A stretch of 64,000 bases of DNA from Embiotoca jacksoni. Taxonomy: Eukaryota; Chordata; Actinopteri; Embiotocidae. The translations under genes and the position numbers were made by a program. The DNA lies in NCBI GenBank assembly GCA_022577435.1, contig JAKOON010000011.1:18858302-18922301 (forward strand), given 5' to 3'. Below the pieces are notes generated by a model that was not told the origin of the DNA, made no database searches, and worked only from the letters and a program-made list of their open reading frames with translations. Positions 52,455-61,995 of this stretch are shown here, in pieces (position 1 is the stretch's first letter; each line of letters begins with the position of its first letter).

Positions 52455-52484
52455 AAGGTGTCGACTCCCTGAGGTCGACACCTT
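52455..52484. other. Perfect 11-bp hairpin downstream of prdm12
   Basis: Arms AAGGTGTCGAC (52455-52465) and GTCGACACCTT (52474-52484) are exact reverse complements around an 8-base loop. It lies about 60 bases after the prdm12 poly(A) signal. Confidence 0.7.
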
Positions 52485-54231
52485 CCATCCTCTGCAGAGA
52501 CGTCACATGCAGGAGGAGAATTTAGTCTGTAGAGGTCAGCCTGTATGTGACCTCGGCTTAAATGGGGAAAACCGAACTCCTAAAGTATTTTTACCACAGT
52601 TAAAAAAAATAATTCTGCAGAACCTCTGATAAAGACATTTTCAGTGACAGTTGATGGCAGACTTTTAGAGTCTCTGCCCTGAACACTCCTGTGACTATAA
52701 ACATGAATGTGTTGTGCAGGTTTCATCATTTCCAGTCAAGATTATTAATATTAAGAACAATAATAACAACAGATTGTGTGTAATTATGTTGAGAGGTTGT
52801 TGCTGCTCTGCTTTCCCCTCAAAGTCTTGACAGGTGTCTGAAACGCTGCCGGTGAACGAGTCTTTCTGAGTGGTTGTAAACTGACTCTTCTCCAGTAAGT
52901 CACATGTATGTCTGGGTTCAAACGTATTCACTGACAGTTTAATGCACATAAAAGCAACAAGTATTTATATCCTGAAAAGCACCTGTTGATCGGATGTCAA
53001 CAGGTAATTCATATGCTGAAAATGTGAACTCTTGTTTTGTTATATAAAAAAAAAATCTCTTAATGACGATCTACACGGTAACAACTTGTTTTAAAGTAGT
53101 CTTATCTGACATCTTATTATTTCATACTTTTCCTAATTACTGCCCTACTGTTCTGTCATTATTTAGTCGGTGATTGTCTCCTGCAGTTGTTTTTGTTTTC
53201 CACATGAAGGCGCCAGACACCGATAACACGAATGAAGAGAAGCTTCACAGTAAAACACAACTTTTATGACACAAACCAGTCACTCATTGTTTAAATCAGT
53301 TTAATTGACTGGATCGATATAATAGGTCGACCACATCGCATTCTGAATACAGAGGAGCCACTGCTGTACCTGTCTGCTGTCAGACATCGTCCAACTTCCC
53401 AATAGAGAGTTTTCAAACAAGTCGTCATTAAAACAAGTGCAGAGCAGCACAGAGCAGATATTAACATGCTGCATGGAAACACACTTTTCATCGTGACCGG
53501 GTGGAGAGACGTTGGGAGGAACTATGGAGGAGTTTCACTGGATGGTGCTGCATGACTACAGACTGTCCACACGTTCTGCCCTGCACAAAGAGGGAAAACA
53601 AAACAGCTCATTCATAAAAGCTGTCGGTTATTATCTTTTTAAAGTAGTCCCATTTAATGAATGAGCAGCACCTTTACACTGGTATCGTTCTTCTGATGAT
53701 GTCCTGTCCTTCCCCGAGGAGCCGCAGCAAGAAGCTATCCAGCTGGCAGCATTGTGCAGCGCTGAAGGAACAAAATGTCTTTTATCTTTTTTTTTTAATC
53801 AGCCACACTGCAGCCAAGCCTTTCTGCAGAGATCATGTTACAGGAGGCAACCTGATCTCACCCCTATCAGGTTTAACACACTCTGCATGCTCTCAAACCG
53901 ATGATGGATTTACATGTTTTTAATCCTACGTATAAAAAAACATCAACTCAGTAAATTTGAATGAGGCTGTACGGGGAAAATAAAAGTCGTTATTCATTTC
54001 CTTTTAGAAAAAAAAAAATGCTTCAAAATGATCTGTTAAAAAAAACTTGTGATGAATTTGTCTCGTAACGTTTTAAAACTCACCAGAGAATATCCGTCAC
54101 AGCATGACTCCACTTTGAGCTTTTCTTTATGAGTGAGTCTTGAAGTGAGTCTGTTGCTGTTTCCAGGGACGCAGCGGTTTTCATTCACTGACTGATGCTC
54201 ACTGTGGTGTAAGTGGACCGAGAGCCAAGAC

Positions 54232-54232
<1 letters not shown>

Positions 54233-54308
<76 letters not shown>

Positions 54309-54324
54309 GCACGCACGCACGCAC
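54233..54324. repeat. Compound (CA)n/(GCAC)n microsatellite
   Basis: CA array turning into GCAC units at its 3' end, between prdm12 and fbxw5. Confidence 0.94.
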
Positions 54325-54839
54325 GTTTTTCCTTAAGAATAATATTTTAAGATCAGAACAGGGCACAAATTAACAATACAAATATTACAATATGGATTAA
54401 AAAATAAATACTAAAATAATAATCTTAACCTTGTACCCTGACCTTCACATTAACATCATGAGGATTTCCCTTTTTCCTCTGTCATATAAAACTAAATTCT
54501 GATTTAGTTCGATGTCCAATGAAAGAATACAGGCTTTACAAAACATCTTATAAAAGTCTAAATAAATTAAGAATAAATAAAACATAAATTCTTTCCAAAT
54601 TTAAAGAGAAAAAAAAACACCATTTTCACAAGTACACATTAAGAGGTGAACATTTGATCAGGCCTGCAGTAAATACGGATTAAATTGATGATAAATTAGA
54701 TAAATATCGTGCAGAAAAAAACATCTAAACTCCAACTCCTTCACCGATGAAGACAACACGAGGGCTGAAATCGGTCAGAAAAGATTGTTGCTGCCTGTCG
54801 ATGCGGGATCGATTGATCAGGCCTCGCTGTCATCGATCG

Positions 54840-54964
54840 GTCATCTGCTCGTCGGGTCTGACCGCTTCTCCGCCGCTGGAGGATTGTTGTCATTTTTCCG
54901 GGGCTAGCCGTTAGCGCTCGCTAGCCGTCCCATTATTTCTCACCGACCTACTTTGATCCAGCAG
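54840..54964 (+). promoter_or_regulatory. fbxw5: fbxw5 promoter and untranslated exon 1
   Basis: CpG-rich block ending in a strong donor (cag/gtgagt at 54964/54965), so an untranslated first exon probably ends at 54964. Contains GGCTAGC (54902-54908) and GCTAGCC (54920-54926) as an inverted pair. No TATA box. The exact start is not determined. Confidence 0.6.
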
Positions 54965-55796
54965 GTGAGTCACGGTTCGTTGTCAACAACTCGTTTTACG
55001 AAACCGAGCCGATTAAAACTCCGGAAACGAAAGCGTTGAAAAGAAACTGCTCGTTGTTCCAAATTAAATGTCGTCAAAACGCAGAGTTGAAAAAAACAAA
55101 CGCTAGCTAACAGCTAGCTGGCTAGCGGAGCATGAACTGAGCTCGGGGTTGATTTTTAACGAACAAACTCAAACAAACTCCGATGATCGGATCTTTAACG
55201 CGGTAATAATCAACGTTTTATCGTTTCCAGTGTCATTAAAACAACTTGTTGTGATTTATTTCCTGCACAGCGACTCAAATGTCCATGTTGGGTCATCTTC
55301 ACACGACGGAGTCGCTCGTCAGAAAACAGCTGATTAAACCTGTTAAACACTTTAATATACAATTAATATAATAAAGATTAAGTTCGCATGAATTCTTCAT
55401 TTTAGATTATATATATTTATTTATTTATTTATCTGGTAACGAAGGAAATGCCACGCTGACAGGAGGACTTAACGATCATTAATTCCTCTTTCAGCCTTTA
55501 ACAAATAAATATATATATATATATATATATACATATATTTCAATAATCTGCATTTTAAGTAAAAAAGAAAAAAAAGTTGTTTGTGAATTCACTGACGTGT
55601 CTGACGTCACGACAAACAGCTGTTCGTCCCGTTACAGCCTCGAGTTATTTATAAAAGCACCGGGAGGCACGTTATAGGAGCTTTTTTTATTTTATTTTAT
55701 ATATTTTTTTTAAAATTTATTTATTATTAATTGCAACACAAAAAGACAATACGAGCAGTTAACACAGTCACAGGTTGTGTGAGTTGGTTTTAATAT

Positions 55797-55797
<1 letters not shown>

Positions 55798-55838
<41 letters not shown>

Positions 55839-55843
55839 TGTGT

Positions 55844-55877
<34 letters not shown>

Positions 55878-55896
55878 GTGTGTGTGTGTGTGTGTG

Positions 55897-55928
<32 letters not shown>

Positions 55929-55940
55929 AGTGTGTGTGTG
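55798..55940. repeat. Long compound (GT)n array with GAGTG interruptions
   Basis: 143 bases, the longest simple array in the window, with at least six GAG interruptions; inside fbxw5 intron 1. Confidence 0.94.
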
Positions 55941-56169
55941 ACAGGATGATAAATCTTCCACAGAGAAGTAATCTATCAGAAGGTTTTTTTTGTTTGTTTT
56001 GTTTTTTTCTCCAGTCTGTGACGTGTTTGATGTTCCTTGATCTCTAGTTGATGAGGGTGGTTGTCATGGCGACAGATTGGGGCCACCGGGCTTAATCTAC
56101 TGTTTGATTTGTTCAGTTTGATTTGATCTTTTTAAAACTGGAATATGTCCGCAGCGAGAATCTGGTGTG

Positions 56170-56560
56170 TTCTGTGTTGTTGAGCTGCAACGACTAGTAA
56201 TCAATAGAAAATGCTTTTTTTTTTTTTTAATAATCAATTCAATTTTTTTGATACAGCGCCAAGTAACAGGTTATTTCATGGCACTTAAACACATTAAAGT
56301 TCTTACAGCACAACTTGACGTTAAGGAAGATGTGATGGTGAGATATGAGTGCAGAGAGAGAATTTATTGTCTTCTTTTCAAGCGTAAATGCAAAACAATT
56401 CAGCTGCTTACATGTGAGGATTTGTTTTATTCCTCTTTGCGACTAACTATTATTTTCATTTTTGATTCATCTTCAATCAATCGATTCGCTGTTTAGTCTT
56501 TAAAATTGTGTAAATGTCTTGACGAATCCAAAATAAACAGCTGTGTTCCTCTCTAAGGAA
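56170..56560. repeat. Nested interspersed repeats
   Basis: An outer repeat begins gctgcaacgactagtaatca near 56184 and resumes gcgactaactattattttca near 56440. Between them (about 56215-56420) is another element starting ttcaatttttttgatacagc and gccaagtaacagg, resembling a common teleost retroposon tail. The break in the outer element suggests an insertion. Confidence 0.5.
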
Positions 56561-57214
56561 TGAAGTGCCTTAAAATAACATTTGTGATTAAACTAAATTT
56601 AACTGAATTAATTGGTCATTGCAGCTTCAGTTCTTTGCAGGTTCTGATTGTAAACTGTCGGACAAACGATAAATTTGACTGACTCCGTGTCGCGTTTCGA
56701 CTGACCTACTTCAGGACCGACGTTAAGGTCAAGCAGTCTGAGTCTTTCACTGGCCATGTTTTGTTCTCTTACCGAGTTTCAGCCTCTTGGTTGAAGTCTT
56801 ATTAACGATCTCACGCGGTGTTACGTTCAGTTTGAACCCAAACGGACTTTCCTTCATCTTTCATTGCCGTCTTTAGAGACACTAAAAGATTTTGACTTGA
56901 GATGCAGGAGCTTCAATAAAGAGTCGATTCAAGCTGACAAAGATTTTATACATGAGACATTTGAATGGTGATTTTTTTTTTTTTCAGCCTTAAAGCCTTA
57001 AAGGCTTTCAGATGACATCACACTCAAGTACAGTGTTTGAAGATGTTCAGATTCATTTAAAAAAAATTTTTTTTAATCCATCACAGGAACTGCATTCATA
57101 AAAGATTAGATTCATTAACGAGAAGAACAGGGCCGGCTCTTTGGAACAATGACATCATCGCGACAGTTTTCTGGTGTGATTTCGGGTGTTTTCGGTGTCT
57201 CTCAGGATGTTAGG

Positions 57215-57401
57215 ATGGAGTGCGGCCTAGTTCTGCCAGACAGCCTGGTGTTGGAGATCTTCCTGCGTCTGCCCCACGACGGCGTGCTGAGAGCCAGTCT
57301 GACCTGCCGTCAGTGGCTGGCCGTCTCCAGAGATGAGTTCCTGTGGCGGGCGCTGTTCTACAGCTACTACCGCATCCCGCGCGCCGTCCCCCGTCACCCC
57401 G
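57215..57401 (+). CDS. fbxw5: fbxw5 first coding exon (F-box)
   Basis: The exon probably begins at 57206 after ctcag; coding starts at ATG 57215 (AGGATGG). An out-of-frame ATG at 57207 opens a 7-codon frame ending at TAG 57228-57230 that overlaps the start. Donor gtaaca. Confidence 0.92.
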
Positions 57402-57659
57402 GTAACAACACGCCTCCGTCAGCGCCGCCGTTTTTTAACAGAAAGATTCTTTTGCACTAATGAACCGTGAATCTGTCGTGCGTGCAGCGGCGGTGTCGTG
57501 GTACCGGGAGTTCAAACGCCTGTTTGACTGCATCCCCTGCGAGGAGGTCCAGACGCTGAGGGAGCACAGCGACCAGGTCCTCCACCTGGCCTTCTCCCAC
57601 CGGGGGCACCGCTTCTCCTCCTGCTCCAAAGACTGCACAGTGAAGGTCATGATGAAAAG

Positions 57660-57704
<45 letters not shown>

Positions 57705-58172
57705 TTCTTACTCTCGGCCAGTGTGACGAGTGATTGTGGGATTGACTGCATCCGCACGTCGTAACGCCAGAATTCAGACGCTGATCACCAACAAAATTTG
57801 CCACGAAAAGGTCTTAACAGGATAACATTTGGATGAATGATTGGCATTTTATGTCCAAAAGGTCAGAGGTCAATTTAACGGTGACACCAAAATGTATGTT
57901 TGTACCCTAAAATGAAAACAGACTGCAGAATTTCTATCCAACCAAAACTCGACACGTTATTCAACTTTTCAGTTCAACAGAATGACTCAGCATGCAGCTG
58001 CTAATACAACAGATCGTTTTTTTTTTTTCTGGTATTTTAATCCTATTATCATATTTATATTGTCATAATTGACACCGCCAGCTGGGCTTCACGAGATAGG
58101 TGGAGCGAGATCCCAGCTGCAGTCCAATTTAAGACAATATTAACAATTCAGACATCGACGCCTTCCGTTTTA

Positions 58173-58208
<36 letters not shown>

Positions 58209-60421
58209 TTCCACTCGCATGTTTCCAAACCTGTCGTGTGCAGCTGTGGGACACGGAGCGTCCGGATGGAAACATCTCGTTGGTGCACAGCTCCAGCATG
58301 CGGCAGTTTAACTGGGGCTACACGCAGTTCTCCCAGTTCAACGCCGACGACAGCCTGCTGCTGGTGTCCGGCGTCTACCTCGGCCCGCACCACTCCTCGT
58401 CGGGGGAGATCGCCGTCATCAGTCTGGGTACGCCGACCCGCCACTTCACACCGAACCGACTGCTGAGATATCGCGCTCGGTCCACGTGTCCTTCTGCAGC
58501 GGCCGCTGGTCAACACTGAACTGACAGGAAGTCATTTGTGTGTTTTTTTTTATTTTAAATTTTTTCCCCTATTTGACGCAGAAAACTACACGCTGCTGTC
58601 GCGGGTCAGGAACAAGCCGTACGACGTGTTCGGCTGCTGGCTGAACGAAACCCACCTGATCTCTGGGAACCTGCACTGGATCGGCAACATGACGTCCTGC
58701 TCTGTGCTCTGGCTCAATAAAGCCTTCCAGGTGAGACAAGTCAGACAACATTTTTTTTTTTTGCATCAGGTTGTGGAATATTATTGTAGAACTTAAAAAA
58801 AAAAAAGAAGTTATTATTGCTAAAAAATGCTCGTCTCTCTTCCTCATCATCTTCCTCCTTCCCCGTGACAGGATATCGAATCGGAGAACGTCAACGTGGT
58901 CAAGCGCCTCTTCAAGATCCAGAACATCAACGCCAGCACCATCCGCACCGTGATGGTGGCCCACTGCCGTCGTCACGACAACCCGGACCTGCTGCTGGAC
59001 TACGAGGCCCAGTTGCAGGCTCGGAGGCAGAAGGGGCAGCAGCCGCAGCACCACCACCAGCCTCTCCTCTTTGACCTGGGCACCTCCGGCAGCGAAGAGG
59101 AGGAAGAGGAGGAGGAGGCTCAGAGGGAAGCGAGGAGTCACGGCCCCCCGGCCCCCCGCCTCCCTCAGCCCACCATCTCAGGCCTGGAGCAGGTTTTACA
59201 TGTGAGCTACGTCTCAAACTCCAGTTTTTTTTGTTTTTTTTAGATGATCTCATTCTTCATCTTGACATTTTTTGTTTTTTTTTTCTCTTCCGTCCTCTCA
59301 GAGTTGTAAAAACGTGGGACGGCAGGAGCGTCAGATTGAGACCCACGTGGCTCAGGTGTTGGGCCGAGCCCACACGAAGGCGCCCGACTGCAGCCTCACC
59401 GAGCCGTCGGAGCCCGGCGACGGAGAGGACAAAACCTACTTACTCTTCACCACCGGCAGCCTTACGTACTCTCCTCACCAGATCGGTACGAGAGCTTCCA
59501 AAGTGCTTCGACACGTCCTTAAAATGTCGACTCTCATGCTGGAGTCACTCTTCTTCTTCTTCTTTTTTTTAGGCATTAAGAGAATCAAACCCGACCAGAT
59601 GACCACTTCAGGTCCGGTACTCGGGGAGGAGCGGTGTTCAGAGGAGTTTTTTGACTCTCTGGACCACGTCATCGACATACATGGGCACATCATCGGGATG
59701 GGGCTTTCTCCAGACCACAGGTAATTAAATCAGGACGCACGTTATCAAACATTCAACACATACTTCTGTTTCTTTAAGGCTGTTTTTCCTCCTCTGGGAC
59801 TTTGAGTGTTTATCAGGATTTGTGGTCAGACAGACATTTGTACAAAAGTGACGTCCAGAATCAAATATTCTCCGTTCTTGATCTTATTAACCTTCAAATC
59901 GCTTCACCAGGATGCAAAATCGTGTCCGACGGGTGGAGGTTGTTATAGAAGTATGATCCTTATTGGGATGAAGTCTTCTGCTGTTTATGAATGGATGTAC
60001 TCGTCATCCGTCCATAGATGTTGGCGAGCGTGTTGCATCATGCCACGTTTCCCCGTTTCTCCGTGTCGCACCGCTGCTGCGTTTTTATTTAAACGTCTCA
60101 TGTTCATCTTCACTCTCGTAAACCGACCTCGACGCCGGTAGAAAACAAACATCTCTCGACGTCCACCGACTCTAACCTCGCCGCTCCGTGTCCGTCGGTC
60201 AGATACCTGTACGTGAACAGCCGGGCCTGGCCGGCCGGATGCGTGATCTCGGACCCCATGTCTCCGCCCCCCATCGCCGAGGAGATCGACCTGCACGTCA
60301 TCGACCTGAAGAGCCTGAGGGAGGAGAGAAGAAGTCTGCGCGCTCACCGAGCCTTCACGCCCAACGACGAGTGCTTCTTCATCTTCCTCGACGTCAGCAG
60401 AGACTTCGTCGCCAGGTGAGT

Positions 60422-60469
<48 letters not shown>

Positions 60470-61315
60470 TCATCCGTAAATTATTAGATTAGAGGAACTC
60501 AGGAAACACCGAAGGCAAGATTCAAAGTTAGATAAAGTAAAGAAATGATAGGCTAAGAAGTAAAATCAACAAAAATTTATAAATAAATCAACAATTTAGT
60601 AAATAATTAGATAAATAATAATAATAATAAAAAACCACCAAAATAGAGTAAAATGATATACCAAGAACTAAAACTAGTCAAAATATCTAAATACACAGTT
60701 AGATAAATGAATAAATACATATAATTCAATAAAAGCCAGAGTAAATAGTTTGGTCCTGAGGAGGCTCTGTTGGTTTGATGGGACATGGAGCGCTCGGAAG
60801 TTTAAGTTTAAGTTGAAGTTTCATTTCCGTTTTTTCAATGTTCAGTCAGAACAAAACGGAAACAATGAGACAGAGATTGCAGACAGCGAGTGATATTTCA
60901 GAACATTTCACAGTAGATCCTCAATAGTTCGCCTCATCTTTCAATCGGGAAAACGATTGCAAGATGCATCGATAGTGAAAGTTGATTATCGGGATGATTT
61001 CCTTGCGACTGACTTCTGCTGTCGATCTCCTGCAGCGGCGCGGAGGACAAGCACGGCTACATCTGGGACCGGCACTACAACATCTGCCTGGCGCGTCTGG
61101 CCCACGACGACGTGGTGAACTCGGTGGCGTTCAGCCCCGCCGACCAGGAGCTGCTGCTGTCCGCCAGCGACGACTCCACCATCAAGGTGTGGCGTTCGCC
61201 GCGCATGGTCCGCATGGCCAAAGCCCCCGTCCGGCCGCCGAGGCCCCGCAACCTCCTGCCGTCCTGGCTGAGCCGCAACAAGAACTCCACGTCTGCCGTC
61301 AACGGGAAGCCATGA
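57215..61315 (+). CDS. fbxw5: F-box/WD repeat-containing protein 5 (FBXW5), complete, nine coding exons
   Basis: Substrate receptor of SCF (via Skp1) and DDB1-CUL4 ubiquitin ligases; known mammalian substrates include SAS-6 and TSC2. Coding exons 57215-57401, 57488-57645, 58244-58427, 58582-58730, 58872-59201, 59302-59485, 59573-59720, 60203-60415, 61036-61315 join in phase to 610 residues (human 566). The F-box lies at about 5-50 (LPDSLVLEIFLRLP...CRQW). WD40 blades include HSDQVLHLAFSH...CTVKLW and, near the C terminus, HDDVVNSVAFSP...STIKVW. Nearly identical segments such as FGCWLNETHLISGN, HVIDIHGHIIGMGLSP and PNDECFFIFLDVSRDFV fix the identity. The middle is longer than in human and carries eight Glu in a row (301-308) plus a His/Gln patch. 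Confidence 0.97.
57488..57645 (+). CDS. fbxw5: fbxw5 coding exon 2 (first WD blade)
   Basis: Acceptor gtgcag, weak donor gtcatg. Encodes AVSWYREFKRLFDCIPCEEV and CSKDCTVK. An ATT array starts 15 bases after the exon. Confidence 0.93.
57661..57706. repeat. (TTA)n microsatellite
   Basis: 46 bases of ATT units, 15 bases after an fbxw5 exon. Confidence 0.93.
58173..58206. repeat. (TTA)n microsatellite
   Basis: A second ATT array in the same fbxw5 intron, about 38 bases before the next exon. Confidence 0.93.
58244..58427 (+). CDS. fbxw5: fbxw5 coding exon 3
   Basis: Acceptor gtgcag, donor gtacgc. Encodes LWDTERPDGNISLVHSS and YTQFSQFNADDSLLLVSGVY. Confidence 0.95.
58582..58730 (+). CDS. fbxw5: fbxw5 coding exon 4
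   Basis: Acceptor acgcag, donor gtgaga. Encodes LLSRVRNKPYDVFGCWLNE and SCSVLWLNKAFQ. Confidence 0.95.
58872..59201 (+). CDS. fbxw5: fbxw5 coding exon 5 (variable acidic middle)
   Basis: 110 codons, phase 0. Starts ESENVNVVKRLFKIQNINA (conserved), then a variable His/Gln and Glu-rich region, ending with a GLEQVL helix. Donor gtgagc. Confidence 0.92.
59302..59485 (+). CDS. fbxw5: fbxw5 coding exon 6
   Basis: Acceptor ctctcag, donor gtacga. Encodes ETHVAQVLGRAHTKAPD and YLLFTTGSLTYSPHQI. Confidence 0.94.
59573..59720 (+). CDS. fbxw5: fbxw5 coding exon 7
   Basis: Acceptor tttttag, donor gtaatt. Encodes PDQMTTSGPVLGEE and DHVIDIHGHIIGMGLSPDH. Confidence 0.95.
60203..60415 (+). CDS. fbxw5: fbxw5 coding exon 8
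   Basis: Acceptor ggtcag, donor gtgagt. Encodes YLYVNSRAWP, PPPIAEEIDLHVIDLK and NDECFFIFLDVSRDFVA. A CA array begins eight bases downstream. Confidence 0.95.
60423..60468. repeat. (CA)n microsatellite
   Basis: 46 bases of CA starting eight bases after an fbxw5 exon. Confidence 0.94.
61036..61315 (+). CDS. fbxw5: fbxw5 last coding exon (C-terminal WD blades)
   Basis: Acceptor ctgcag. Encodes SGAEDKHGYIWDRHYNICLA and ELLLSASDDSTIKVWRSP, then a basic/Pro tail. Stop TGA at 61313-61315. Confidence 0.95.
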
Positions 61316-61995
61316 TGTCAGGTTGGGGAAAAAACACTCGAGGTGGGAGGGAGCGGGGTGAAGGGGTGGGTGGGTGGGTGGGGGTGGGTGGATGTTTCCC
61401 CTCTGTGGTACGAGTATATACACACTCCATGTAAATGTACAGTGTGGTTAAAGTCAGGGGGGCTTTGCTTGACTCTGTGACCTAAAGCAGCGGTGGGTGT
61501 CTTCAGCTGTCAGGAGACCAGAGGCGACTCAGGGTTGAGGCACCAGGGGGCGCTGCTGCACCACGAACAGCAAATCACCACAGACTGTGGTTGCTGCTGC
61601 AAGGAAGGACATGCAGTGTTATTACAGATAGACGTAGAGTAGCGATGACACCTAAATGCACAAGACAGACACCCCAAAATGTCCCCCGAGAGGCTGGTTG
61701 TCTTTTTATGTGTAACTTTGTATGTGAGCAGGACTCCTGGACCTGAGGTGGAAACGCACCGCCGACATCCTCATCAGGGGCAAAAGTGCAGTTTTCTTTT
61801 TAATGGACATGTCCGAACCATGTCTTGAATATAAACTTCTTTTAAGAGAATTATAAAACCGTTTAAAACCAAAAGGGAAGAAGAAAAAAATGCATTTAAT
61901 GCAGTCTGCCTTGGTTTTAATGACATCACACTTCCCCTTGTTTTTGTGGCCCAGAGATGAATCCATCACTTCTTGCATTAAATGTAGAATTACTG
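61316..61995 (+). other. fbxw5: fbxw5 3' UTR
   Basis: Begins just after the stop with a GGGT/GGTG run (about 61361-61392). ATTAAA at 61977-61982 followed by GT-rich sequence (tgactgtgtttgtgtag) is the likeliest 3' end; no canonical AATAAA was seen nearer. Confidence 0.5.
61977..61982 (+). terminator. fbxw5: Probable fbxw5 polyadenylation signal ATTAAA
   Basis: The commonest variant hexamer, 662 bases after the stop, with a GT-rich element about 45 bases downstream. Confidence 0.45.

Larger units (their letters stand above)
52410..54840. other. Intergenic region between prdm12 and fbxw5
   Basis: After the hairpin, no recognisable gene on either strand. A long CA array (about 54233-54324) separates AT-rich sequence from the fbxw5 promoter. 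Exosc2, which follows PRDM12 in human as I remember, is not seen here. Confidence 0.65.
54965..57205 (+). other. fbxw5: fbxw5 intron 1
   Basis: GCTAGC-rich at its start (55103-55130), a CRE TGACGTCA at 55602-55609, a TA array at 55510-55530, a compound GT/GAGTG array at 55798-55940 and nested repeat relics at 56170-56560. No coding exon seen. Confidence 0.65.
57646..61035 (+). other. fbxw5: Longer fbxw5 introns
   Basis: 57646-58243 has ATT arrays at both ends (57661-57706 and 58173-58206) and nothing else distinctive. 59721-60202 and 60416-61035 are non-coding; the latter begins with a CA array (60423-60468) and is A-rich, with TAAATAA runs to about 60,740. Confidence 0.7.

Noticed and set aside
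53291..53491. A 66-codon minus-strand frame between prdm12 and fbxw5
   Set aside because: Cys-rich but unrecognised; no flanking exons or poly(A) arrangement that would make a gene.
55710..55961. Thr/His repeat protein on the minus strand
   Set aside because: A pure translation of the GT microsatellite, as are similar Cys/Val and His/Thr frames at 6174, 6431, 10375, 12464, 18038, 54233 and 60423.
58569..59141. 190-codon minus-strand open frame over fbxw5
   Set aside because: Antisense of conserved fbxw5 exons 4 and 5 and the intron between; the sense strand fully explains it.
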